NCBI GenBank assembly: GCA_029204225.1
Contig: CM055107.1
Coordinates: forward strand, 7,164,873 to 7,228,872
Length of the DNA stretch: 64,000 bases
Direction: 5' to 3'
Source: Diphasiastrum complanatum
Lineage: Eukaryota > Streptophyta > Lycopodiopsida > Lycopodiales > Lycopodiaceae
The notes under the pieces were generated by a model. It saw only the letters and a program-made list of their open reading frames with translations. It did no database searches and was not told where the DNA came from. Numbering within the stretch: the stretch's first letter is position 1; each line of letters opens with the position of its first letter. Made by a program: the position numbers and the translations under genes. Below are positions 13,212 to 23,364 of this stretch, piece after piece.

Positions 13212-13983
13212 TCATCTATGGAATCAGTTTAGATTAATGAATTGATTAAACTGAGTTTATCAGTCAGAATTGACTACAATGTTTTCACTAAGTCTAACTT
13301 ATTTCCCGGTGATAGATAAGTTAAAGTTGACAAAAGGAACCACAATGAATTGCCGACAATTTTTACTGTGTCTTTTTTTTTAGCTTATGGAGTTGGGAAC
13401 TCCCAAATTGAGATTTAAAATTTGAATTTTTTCCTTTTTTGTTGAGTTTCAATTTGGTGAAAAATTGAAATCAGTTACTTGTCTGATAGTTTTCTAATCG
13501 ATGTTGATTGCTAGAAATCAGTCAAGTGAACGTTTGTGCAAGATACTCATTAAATTTAATTAAAATCGTCAAACAATATGAAATGACCAGATTGAATGAG
13601 TGGCAATAATATTCTTTATCTAGACAGTAAATTTGACAGGATACACTTCAAGAATTACTGAAATCCTATTGGTGGGATTTCCATTTATGTAATTCATATT
13701 ATGTGTTTGGATAGGTTTTGTCAATATTAACGGAATAATGCCAAACCAGTCAATAAAAAGAAAAAACAGTCCAATTTTATTGGAAAATTTGTAACAATAG
13801 GAATAACATAACTGTTTTCATTTCCAATAAAATCCTATGGTAAATTATATTCAAAAGATCAAACTAGTACCGTTTCATATACTAGTAAATGATTTTTGAT
13901 ATGTCAGATATTCAGCCTAGATATAGGATAGAAATGAAATTGTTTTGGACTTTTTCCTATAGTAATTAGGTTTTTAAACATTT
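13212..13983. other. unassigned spacer between duplicated segments
   Basis: AT-rich sequence with no recognisable domain, terminal repeats or RNA gene. Confidence 0.3.
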
Positions 13984-15090
13984 AGAATTCTAGAAAAATT
14001 TGATCTTGAATTTTTTGATCCTCTACTCAAAAATTCGAGCCTTAGGTTTCTGGTTTTTCAGGATGTTCATTATTGAATGGATTTGAGGCTGAGCATCAAA
14101 TTCCAATATTGTGTTCATGTTTAGAGTTATCTAGATACACTTTAAGATCTCATTGTAGAGCAAGAGTTGTGATAGCCAACAATCTATCTTATTTTTTGTC
14201 CCAACAGGAGTGCTTGTATTTCTTGTATTTGGAAAGTCCCAATACATGGAGTTGTTGACAAGATCAGTTGGTGGAGGCAACTTGCACTCTTCCCCCATTT
14301 TTCCTCTCTAAAGATGACAAGAACAAACAAATACAACTAAAACGTTAATAGCAAGCAAATAGGAAACACAACAAAAGGAGCGAGATGAGAGAGATGAGAG
14401 TAGTGAGATGCAAGGATGTTTGGATTTATTTTGGCATAATCTACTCCTCATGTTGAACATGGAAAGCGAGTACAAGAGGTCTCTTTTTATTGTTGGGGAA
14501 GGCCTTGTCCCTAATCTCTGATTGGCTAATTTTGGATGACAAGGATCCTAATCCAAGCATTTCATATAAAATGTAATAGTTCCAAATTAAGAAGGGTGCC
14601 TCTCACATGAATAATGTGAGTTCCTTTTGGAGTGAGAGGGTACTCACATGATTCACGTGCGTTTCTCCAAGCTTAGAACCATTCCAATATTCAATTTGGG
14701 ATTTTTATTTGAATTATGTCCCAAGTTGCGTATTTCTAGTTCAAGTTCTACGAAACACATTAGCATGCTCATTCGTTGGGTTTATACACGTTGCTTATTA
14801 CTGCTAACTATCTAGTGTACTATGGTGTGGCCCATGTAGTAAGCCTACCTATACAGTACTTTAGTGGCTTAATCCAATAAGTGCCCAACAGACTGCCACA
14901 GTGGTTCGATAGAAGCTGATTAAATCTATTAGTCAGTTAGCATAGTATTTGAATAAGAAATGAACAAAACTATAGAACAATCATGATCGAATTGAACTGA
15001 GTCTCGAACTTATATTAGAAAAATTAGTATCGAATAATATTAGGAAAGTACGTGGAAGAAAAGAGAGAGAGATATTCACAGCAACATTCA
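13984..15090. repeat. segmental direct repeat, copy B
   Basis: The second copy of the 11784-13211 segment, starting exactly 2200 bp downstream of it. It lacks the 325 bp block present in copy A and therefore has only the distal part of the gypsy-type LTR (about 14256-14890). By eye the copies differ at a few percent of positions. Confidence 0.9.
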
Positions 15091-15254
15091 TGCACTACTT
15101 GAAGGTATTTTCAAAGTGTAGTATACAAAGATACAAAGAGATCACTCCCTTGCCATCCCCGCATGTTGAGTTGCTTTTTAAAACTCCACTCCTACAAGCC
15201 ACTCATGATAGACATCTTTACAATTTCTTGGTCAAATGAAAGAGCAACGTGTTG

Positions 15255-15545
15255 CAGAGAATCTCAAGTGGATGTAGGCGCTTGAGACTCGATCCAAATG
15301 CCACATCTTGGAAATTCCTGGTAGTTCTCCTTATTTAACCTAACATGAATGACAAGTAATGTTCTTGCCAAGCAAGGAGTTAGAATTTCAAATGCAAATT
15401 CCTTGGTCAAATTGAAGAGTGTGATGTAGATGTAGGCATTTGAGACTCAATCCAAAAGGGATGTTATGAATTCATGGTATATTTCATTTTTTAGCCTAAC
15501 ATGCATGGCAAGCAAATGTTCTTGCAGAGTAAGGTGTTAGAAATC
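15255..15545. repeat. tandem duplication upstream of the secreted-protein gene, module 1
   Basis: Two diverged copies of about 135 bp (near 15255-15390 and 15420-15545) share the order TGTAGGC..TTGAGACTC, then a ..CCTAACATG.ATG.CAAG.. block, then GTTCTTGC. They contain no gene. Confidence 0.6.
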
Positions 15546-15661
15546 ATTCTTGTTGATGTGATAAAGCATAGAAATGTGACAAGTGATATAAGCAAAAAGG
15601 CCCACATGGTGCGCCAGAAGATGTTCTCTTTGTATGAGAATATGAGCATCTTTCAAAACGT

Positions 15662-15663
<2 letters not shown>

Positions 15664-15748
<85 letters not shown>
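15664..15748. repeat. (CT)n microsatellite
   Basis: A continuous CT run of about 85 bases. Open frames on both strands here are poly Ser-Leu or Arg-Glu artefacts. Confidence 0.95.
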
Positions 15749-15750
<2 letters not shown>

Positions 15751-16114
15751 CATGATTTTCATTAAGCATGACATCAAAGTCAGCTTGGATGTTTTAGGTG
15801 GAATCTTTGAAAATCATAGATTTTGTCATGATTTCATTTTCATTGTGAGCCGCTAGCCACGTGACTGACATGGAGGTGGCCGACTTGGCATAAAAGTAAG
15901 GCCACAACTCATGCCAAACTATTGTGGTACATTGCCATGAAAAGTTACTGTTCTTGCCGGAGCAGCATGTAGTTAGAAATCATTCGTTCCATGTGATAAC
16001 ACATATAGACATGTGATAAGCGACAAGGACATGTGATAAAAGCGACAAGGGTGCCATGTGGTGTGCCACACAATGTTTTCTCTTTGTATTAGAAGACGAG
16101 CATCTTTCAAGAGG

Positions 16115-16136
16115 TCTCTCTCTCTCTCTCTCTCTC
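16115..16136. repeat. short (CT)n microsatellite
   Basis: An eleven-unit CT run in the second copy of the module-2 duplication, the counterpart of the longer run at 15664. Confidence 0.9.
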
Positions 16137-16361
16137 CATATGTATTAAATACCACATCAAAGTCAGCTTTAAGGTGAAATCTTTGAAAATCATAGACTTT
16201 GCCTAGATTTGATTTTCATTGTTAGCCTGTTAGGTGGTAGCCTCGTGAATGACATGTCCTAAAAGCCAAGCTATTCTCTATTGCCCACTTAAGGCCACAA
16301 CTCAAGCCAAACTATTGCATACTGCCAAAGCAACAAGCCAAACTATTTCCTTCTCGCCAAA

Positions 16362-16371
16362 CTATACAAAG
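16362..16371 (+). promoter_or_regulatory. TATA-like element of the secreted-protein gene
   Basis: CTATACAAAG lies about 107 bp before the chosen ATG at 16478, a plausible distance for a TATA box with a short 5' leader. It is a single weak match. Confidence 0.35.
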
Positions 16372-16477
16372 GCAGGCCTTCAGGATAGCACTAAAGCATT
16401 CGATTCATTCTCAAGTGCTTGAGAGTACAAGAAAGGAGTCAATAAGTATAGTATTGGAGCTGAGCTTAGCTGAGCTC

Positions 16478-17041
16478 ATGGATTCAACCCGGATTGCCTT
16501 CATGCTTTTTCTTCTGACCCTTGTGGTAGTTTTCGTTGGTCGCGTTGCTGCATCTTCTGCAAGAGCGATGACGGAGGCTGATGCCAAATTCAGTGCTGAG
16601 CATTCACTGCTAGTTGCTGCTACTCCCAGCTTTAGCTGCAGTGACAAACTTGAATGCAGTTGTGAAGCGCAGTCCTTCACTTACTATTGCGATGATAAAT
16701 TTGGAGCACACGGAATTCCTTCTCTACAAGTCCAAAACCATCTCTCTGATCTGCGAAATTATTTGATCCCTCGCCTGAGAGAGTTTCAACACGGCCAACA
16801 TTACACGAGGGATAACATGCTAACCGTTCTTTTTGCAGGTTCTAAAACAAGCCACAAGCCATTTCCCACGTCTGCTTCTCAACTGATTTGCTGCACCCAA
16901 ATTCTCCAAGGCATGTGTGCGAAACACGACATGACACTAGGAGGCTGCTCATCCTTGGAAACCGCTTGGGTTCTAGCGTATGCTAAAGACAGATCGAGCT
17001 TCAAATACCCCAATAATGCTGGTGAACATGCACATTCTTAA
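16478..17041 (+). CDS. small secreted eight-cysteine protein, unknown family
   Basis: An open frame of 187 codons begins at the first ATG in frame, reading MDSTRIAFMLFLL. The frame stays open further upstream without an ATG. Residues 1 to about 26 form a classic signal peptide with a long hydrophobic core ending near RVAASSA, so the product should enter the secretory pathway. The predicted mature part has eight cysteines spaced C-x5-C-x-C-x8-C-x66-CC-x7-C-x9-C. An even cysteine count after a signal peptide suggests disulfides and an extracellular or vacuolar location. The order does not match the lipid-transfer (8CM) or defensin patterns, and I do not recognise the family. A CTTTTTGCAG acceptor-like sequence near 16830 means an internal intron cannot be excluded, but the frame is open through it. 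A duplicated CT-rich module lies upstream. A role such as defence or reproduction would be a guess. Confidence 0.6.
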   Translation: MDSTRIAFMLFLLTLVVVFVGRVAASSARAMTEADAKFSAEHSLLVAATPSFSCSDKLECSCEAQSFTYYCDDKFGAHGIPSLQVQNHLSDLRNYLIPRLREFQHGQHYTRDNMLTVLFAGSKTSHKPFPTSASQLICCTQILQGMCAKHDMTLGGCSSLETAWVLAYAKDRSSFKYPNNAGEHAHS

Positions 17042-18304
17042 GAATTGCTCCAGCAGTGATATATGATATCGATGGCAGCTAGTCGGCCAGTGATCATCAT
17101 CATGAGGATAACAAGCATATTGTACATGCTTGAAGTAGGAATAGATAAGACGTTGCTTCTTCTGGAGCTTCTGAGTAAGTTGTAGCTGGTAGTCTAGAAT
17201 AGATTCAACTCAAATCCTTTATTGATTGTATGGCGAAATAATTTTTCAACCCGTTTTACGTGAATTATCTTGCAAGCGTTGTCAATAATTGTTTGAACTA
17301 ATTTTTGGATCAGCTCAAAATTTTGACTGGATGTCACCCTCAATGTCACACACGCACACACACATTCTGCGGGTTCAGGATATGGCCTTAGCACAATCTC
17401 TTCTGGACATATGCCTAAGGATTTCGAGTGTCGGTGTGGAAAGGGGTATCGGGAAACCCGCAGGTGCTGGCAGCCTATACCCTCCTTTTGTTATGTGTGC
17501 ATAATACATATTTCTCTTCTCATATTTCTCTTCTTCCCTCACTATCCATCAGTAGGCCTACAAAAGCACCTATTGTCCTCCAACCCTTACTCCCCTCCCC
17601 TCTCCATCCACACCTAGAGCCAAAGGAATCGAGCACTTTGCAAGCTTGAGCTGCCTCTGAGAGCATGATGATGTAGGTGTCAAAACTAAGAATTATACAA
17701 GGGCGCACTCGCATGCTCACACTCATATACAGTGTTAAAGGTTTTAGAGAGGTGAGGCCTACAAACCTCTAGAGGTGGCATTTAGCTCCACCTGAACCAA
17801 AGAGTGGGACGCTAGGCCTGCACAAGAATCCACTATCTCTCCAACCCTCACTCTCCTATCCATCCACACTTAAAAACCAAAGAGTGGAACTCTGAATGCT
17901 ATCACTTTGATTCTATCAACATGACCTTGACTCTTTTTAAACGTATCCATGCAATATCCAAATTGTGAAATATTAAAATTGTAGATAATGTTCACTCCTT
18001 TGCATATTATGAAAATTGTAACTTGTCCACTCCTCTCATCAATAATTTTCACAGCTAAGGCTTGGAATAAACTTCATGTTACTTATGCATAAATCATAGT
18101 TGGTATATTCCCAATGGGCATAGGGGGGACACTAGCTATTTATGCAAAGATGGTGATTGCATCAAGACTTAATGCAAAGTCAACATTATCAAACTTAATA
18201 TGTGGTTGCATGAATCATTTGAAAGTTGCAACTAGAGATAATTTCTCATATTCTAGATCCATCCAAAGAGGGCCTTGTATTTTCAAGGGATCATTAGTCT
18301 CACA
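17042..18304. other. intergenic, mostly unassigned
   Basis: The 3' flank of the secreted-protein gene. It holds a short CA run near 17346-17366 and a diverged local duplication (about 17550-17625 and 17808-17885) around AGGCCTACA...CCAACCCT...CCATCCACAC. No gene is recognised. Confidence 0.4.
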
Positions 18305-18387
18305 TGTCGTAAACCGGTGGTCGTGAGCGCAGCGAAGGCTCGGTCGCTCAGAGCGTAGGCATGTACGAACGGAAACGCAACAGTTAG
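18305..18387 (-). mobile_element. copia LTR fragment (fossil)
   Basis: About 83 bases match the inner end of the LTR at 36492-37368, starting TGTCGTAAA and running through GGCTCGGTCGCTCAGAGCG to CAACAGTTAG. It stops exactly where the gypsy LTR begins at 18388, so the gypsy element appears to have landed in this older copia LTR. Confidence 0.8.
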
Positions 18388-19106
18388 TGTAGTGGGTTTC
18401 TTTCTTGCCTAACCTGAATCCAAGATCTAGTCAATCTACCATCAAAGAGATGAAGTTAGTTGTCATGCGTAGGTTCGTTCCCATGAGAGCGATAGTATAG
18501 TTCAGATTTCAATCATGAATGGAGGATTCACATCTAACTCTAACATGCATTACCCTACGATCCATTAACACTACAATCCACAACAAAGATAGCTTACCCT
18601 TTCTCTCTCATAAAAAATATAATAACACACAATTCCAATAATATTCAGATCCAACAATTAGCAAATCCAAAGAAAGCATGAGAGATGGAGGAAAAGTGAT
18701 AGAGAGCAAGAACATTCATCAATCCATTCCCGAAGAGAACCAATCTGCTTTATTGAAATGAGGAAATGAACATGTGTAGGAACTCGAGTTGGTCCCTTTT
18801 TATAATAGAGAGGAGGACCCTGGCCTCTGAATCCTATTGGTTCATTTTTGCCTCTCTAATCATTCGAATATAAAAAAGAGCGAGAACCATCCAATTTGGA
18901 GGGAAATCCAACTTTATTCACTAACTTGACATTTAGGCCCTGCGACATTAAAAGTCCCGCCAAAAGGCCGAAAGTCCTTTTATTGACTTTTAACTAATCA
19001 ACTCTCTATGTGATCATCGGGTTGGACTTACACACGCAGGGTGCCAAATCCCTCTCACTTATTAACTAGGGTTAGGGTTGCCTTGGGATCCGCAAACCCT
19101 CTAACA
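18388..19106 (-). repeat. gypsy 3' LTR (element on minus strand)
   Basis: Starts TGTAGTGGGTTTC and ends CCCTCTAACA, giving TG...CA ends and a length of 719 bp. It is preceded (minus-strand sense) by the purine tract TTTTGGTGGGGGATAC at 19107-19122, the expected polypurine tract. It matches 29452-30063 over most of its length. Confidence 0.9.
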
Positions 19107-19156
19107 GTATCCCCCACCAAAACTGGTGGTGGTCCCACGACACCTGCGAGATGCAG

Positions 19157-19882
19157 TTATTGGGGACTTTTGTTGGCTTCGCGCCGAATCTTTATTAAAT
19201 GGTACTGCACCTTTTTCTTCAAGTCGAGGCGTGAAGTATTGAAATCTAGATTGTGTGGTAGAAAACAACGATGGGCTTTGACAATCCACTTTGAGGTTGT
19301 CCATGATGTGAAGCGTGATTCCCAGGAGCCTCCCATCATTGCTGCACGAAAGTATAAACGAGCAACCGGTAGCTGATCTTTGATATTCTCTGAGGCCATC
19401 GGCTTATTTGGATCGAATGCCAGAGGAAGTAGGCAATCGTCCCATCTGGTTGCCACTGACGCCAACAGAGTTAGATCTTTTGCAAATAGTGCAGATTGTC
19501 GCACCGTTGGATCTAGAGAGTGGACATACTCTCTCTGGTATGCTTGTAAAGCCCGGTGGAAGTCCACTAAAATTGTCCAGCTGTAGGGCTGATGGATGAT
19601 TGGCCAATTGGGCATATGGATGGTGATTTTGTCCATAGCCAATCCCAAATCTTTCCATTTATTCCTTCTCGGCATTGGCACATAATAAGGATCAACCTGC
19701 AATTGGCAAGGGCTGGCGACGTAACTCCTGATTGATTCCGGAGTTTGCTCAAAAACGATAATTCTCCATGTCGGCTGCTCTCCCAATGCAGGTATTTTGT
19801 CCAACTCTTTGCCAGCCTCTATCTTGGAGGTCTTAAACTTCAGAACCCAACCCCCACACGAGGACTCATGTGGATGTTGCAA
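19157..19882 (-). CDS. extra open frame in the 3' region of the gypsy element
   Basis: An open frame of 241 codons lies in the sense of the element, between integrase and the 3' LTR. It reads as genuine protein with a mixed composition, many Trp and Pro, and blocks such as EYVHSLDPTVRQSALFAKD and LLASVATRWDDCLLPLAFD. I see no signal peptide, no transmembrane helix and none of the features expected of an envelope-like protein. Adjacent sense frames (about 19892-20436) contain a Lys/Gln-rich, probably coiled-coil stretch. Athila/Tat-type gypsy elements are known to carry additional ORFs in this position. No function is assigned. It belongs to a fossil element. Confidence 0.45.
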   Translation of the reverse strand: MQHPHESSCGGWVLKFKTSKIEAGKELDKIPALGEQPTWRIIVFEQTPESIRSYVASPCQLQVDPYYVPMPRRNKWKDLGLAMDKITIHMPNWPIIHQPYSWTILVDFHRALQAYQREYVHSLDPTVRQSALFAKDLTLLASVATRWDDCLLPLAFDPNKPMASENIKDQLPVARLYFRAAMMGGSWESRFTSWTTSKWIVKAHRCFLPHNLDFNTSRLDLKKKVQYHLIKIRREANKSPQ

Positions 19883-20857
19883 TAAGAAGCTCTAGATCTG
19901 GTTCTCGACGCTGATGGGTCTTCTGAATAGAGGTGTGGTCCTTGATGAGGATGGACCCACTTGCACTGCCGGTAAAATTGGCGATTGTTCTTCTATATCT
20001 GGAGCTCCCCCCTGGTCCATGCCCGAATCTAATCCTGTATCCATTGGTACATCTTCTTGGCGTGTAGGGGAGAATTGCGGCATGACCAGTACGGGGATTT
20101 GTGGTCCGGCTTCCAATACCTGAGCGACTGCTTTTTCATAGGCGTTGATGGTTTCCTTAGCCTTGGCCAACTCAGTTGAAGCTGCTCCTTTGAACCTGTC
20201 AAAACGGCTTTGGAATCCCTAAAGGGCCACTTTGTACGTTTCCACTTTCTTGAACAAATACGCAATCTCCGCCAGAGTGACCGGATGATCTGGTATTTGC
20301 GTCTGAAGATACACATCACGCTCAAGGGTGGTCGCATCCAATTCACCTTGGAGCGCGTACGATCCTGCTCCGCCATCTGCAATTGACCCTTCAGCAGTTG
20401 CACCTGTTTTTTTGCATCCTGCACGGCCTTATCCACCTGATCCTATGCGGTTGTCAGGGCGTTTTGCAAGGAACTGAAATATCTTTCAAGGCGATCAGCA
20501 TGTTGCTTTGCCAGTTTCTTTTCAGCTTCAGATTTATCTTCATGCTGCTTGGCGATTTTTAACTCTAGATCCAGTTGGACAATCTTCTAGCTGATCAGAG
20601 TGTTTTCTGATCCCATATCTGAAATTCTCTGCTCCATTTCTTTTTTCTTGTCAAGCATAGACTGGATCCATTAGAGAAAATTTGAGCACAAAAGGGTCCT
20701 TTAAAAAAGATACCTTTTATTTTTTTTCTCAAAAGTTTTTTCCACATGGTCCACTCAAAACACTCAAATTTGAAATCTATGTAACGTAGCTCCTTCAAAT
20801 TGATTTTCTTTTCTTTTTAAAAGAACTGTAATTTTGCATCGGGGGCAACCCGTAAAT

Positions 20858-21331
20858 AAGCCATTTTATTTGTAGTATAGTATGCAACTCAGTAGAAAAA
20901 CAGTGTAACTTTTGAATGACAACTCGGATTGAGACGATTACGGTGCCATTAGAAAGCCCTCAACGAGAGCTTTTCAACGACACTCAAAATGACCCAGTTT
21001 TGAGCTACGGTGAAGAAGTTATGGCCAATCAAAGTTTTGGTCGGTCAACACTTGGTCAACCCGATATCTCTTTCAAGCGTTGTTGACCTTGGTCAACCCG
21101 ATATCTCGGTCAACTGTGCTTGAAAGAGATATCGGGTTGACCAAGTGTTGACTGACCAAAACTTTGACTAGCCATAACTTCTTCATTGTGGCTCAAAACT
21201 GGGTCATATTGGATGCATTGAAAAGCTCTCGTCGAGGGCTTTCTAATGGCACCCTAATCGTCTCAATCCAAGTTGTCGTTCAAAAGTTATGATTTTTTTT
21301 AGTCACAGACTATACTACCCACATAATAGCT
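20858..21331. mobile_element. foldback (MITE-like) element, long inverted repeat
   Basis: Two arms of about 200 bp face each other around a 39 bp spacer (21079-21117). The innermost 30 bp of the arms, 21049-21078 and 21118-21147, are exact inverted copies. The match continues outward with scattered differences through TAACTTTTGAA.GACAACT and GTAGTATAG near both ends. The spacer itself contains a partial extra copy of GGTCAACCCGATATCTC. No transposase is encoded and no clear target duplication is visible. It lies inside the gypsy 3' region and is probably a non-autonomous DNA element inserted there. Confidence 0.8.
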
Positions 21332-22851
21332 AATCATTGAAGACTGTGTGGATAGGACTGCGAGCAGAAAAAGATTTCAATTCTAGTATTTTACATTGCC
21401 AAAAAATTGTCATCCTACGTGGCAATCCTTATAGGGCCCTTTCCAAGGCCAAATTTTCTCTAATTAGTACTTGCACAAGGCTTGAGACCAAACCGAGAGC
21501 ATCACCAGAATCTACTATCATGGAGGCGGCAACAACAGGAGGAATTGATGGTACTGTCCTTGGTTGGCGTGGAATAGGTGTGAGTACTTCTTATTCTTCA
21601 AAAATATCTTCTTCATCGAAACTCTCAAGCACGGTGGCGTCGAACTGCTTTGGTGATTTCATAGCTTGGTCGACCTGAAGTGCAGCTGGGGGTTCTTCAG
21701 TTGAAGTTGCTAGCTTGAATCTTCAACACTGACAATAGTGTCATAGATTTGTTCGAATTTTCTTCCAGGGGATTGGAGTTCAAAGGGCGCAGGGCTCCGG
21801 GGCATTTCAAAAATTTCGACGGCCCTAAGGGGGTTGGAATCATCGAACATATCCATGAAATATTGCGTGTTTGGGGAAGTAGCTTCGATGTGCGAGGGTG
21901 AGGCGGCCTGGGTAGCTGTGATGGGAATGGTAGCCCCAATGGTCACAGACTGTCCTTGTGTGGAAGCAGAGGCGAGAGAAGCATCAGAGGTGGGGAGAAT
22001 AGGAAGTTATGTGCGAATAGCAGTAGGGGGCGGAAGCCCAGTTGACGATGTATGCCTAGTGTGACGTCGTGACACAGGAGGCGAGTCAAGAATGACAATC
22101 TCGCTGCGTGGACGACGTCGACTATGTGAATTCGAGGCCTGGTGAGACGACTCGGCCAGTGCTTCTTCATAGACTGAAAGCACAGAATCCAGGTGGAAGC
22201 CATGGATTTTGTTTTCTAGGTGAGAGGCGGCTAGAAGAGACAACAAAGAGCCAACAACGAACCGTGCTTAGTATTGCTCTTTATAGCCTCAGTGATGCGC
22301 ACCTTGTGTATGGCTCCCTGAAAGGTGATATAAAATTTGGATTTCTCTTCCTTTCACGTATTGAAGGCAAGAGTGATAAAATCTATGTTGATTCTGCCAG
22401 AAAAGGCTCTCTCATGAATACCCATTGCAGTGAGTAGAGGCTCCGCAAGGGTCATCCACTAAGTGACCATGCTTGTGTTGGGAAGGATCATGATGTTCGT
22501 TGTAGATGGGACATCACGATGGATAGTATAACACGGAGACTAGTAAGTATTTGTGGAAGACATGATGAGCAAAAAGAAAATGTAAGACGTGCGAAAGTAT
22601 ATCAGAAAGCAGTTCAGGAAGTTTGGAAGGCTTTGGTCGCGAGAAAAATTTGCAAGAGCTTCGCTAGCACAAGTGAGGAATGAATCGAATTCAGCCAACT
22701 TATAGGTGAATTTGGTGGGTCCATTACATTGAATACTAGTTTGGCTGATCAGTTAAGAACCAAAATTTGCAAGCATGTACAATATTGTAAAAATAGGCTA
22801 TAAAAATCTTGGCAAGGGTTTCTGGGGATCTGAACCTATCAGGCGAACGTT

Positions 22852-23150
22852 TTCCAGGTCTGGCAAAAGATGAACCTTCGCCCAAGAGGGTCCCTCGCCC
22901 GTGTACTGTCATAAATGCATTTTTTTCATAATCTGAACCTATGGAAACCTAATTTTGATATTTTAAGATCATCTAGCATTCGGCGAAGGTTCATAAGGAG
23001 GTTAAGGTGCTCGGCGAAGGTTCCCAAAATGGCATATTACTGATCCTTCGTCTGACTCAAAAACTGGATTTTTCCTGGACATGAACCTTCGCCCAACTCA
23101 AATTAGATAAATCTAGAGTGGATGTACAGTCTGAGAGCTCAGCGAAGGTT
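22852..23150. repeat. cluster of GGCGAAGGTTC-like motifs (3' side of gypsy pol)
   Basis: About seven occurrences of GGCGAAGGTTC or close variants on either strand, for example at 22982, 23012, 23083 (inverted) and 23140. They sit in non-coding sequence between the integrase end and the extra 3' open frames. The same motif recurs at 28483-29115. Confidence 0.6.
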
Positions 23151-23364
23151 TCTAGTACTGTATGGGCCACATATGACCAAAACAATGATTTTCTAAATCA
23201 TTTTTCATCAAAAATACTGTTATTCTTTTTTTTCCATGCTGATGACTTTTCTGACTTTTGCTCATCAGTCTTTTCTCAATTTTTTTTTTAATTGTCTTTT
23301 CCAAAAAAACTTAGCAATTTAAATACTGAAAACAAAAAATTGAAAAGCAAATAAAAGCAAAAAA

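Larger units (their letters stand above)
15535..16260. repeat. tandem duplication upstream of the secreted-protein gene, module 2
   Basis: Two diverged copies (about 15535-15900 and 15965-16260) share GTTAGAAATCATTC, TGTTCTCTTTGTAT, GAGCATCTTTCAA, a CT microsatellite and then ATCTTTGAAAATCATAGA. The CT run is long in the first copy and short in the second. The second copy ends about 100 bp before the likely TATA box of the gene at 16478. Confidence 0.75.

Noticed and set aside
11784-15090. The duplicated segments as the two LTRs of one element
   Set aside because: The repeats include sequence outside the TG...CA boundaries at 12230 and 13009, and the spacer between them holds no primer site, purine tract or coding sequence.
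15501-15777. Open frames on both strands across the CT run
   Set aside because: Dinucleotide repeats stay open in all frames; no start context, domain or conservation is visible.
19157-19882. The extra gypsy open frame as an envelope-like gene
   Set aside because: No signal peptide, transmembrane helix or cysteine pattern is visible in the translation.
20858-21331. The foldback as a microRNA precursor
   Set aside because: Arms of about 200 bp are matched along their whole length, more typical of a MITE or recent inverted duplication than of a conserved miRNA hairpin; small-RNA data would be needed.
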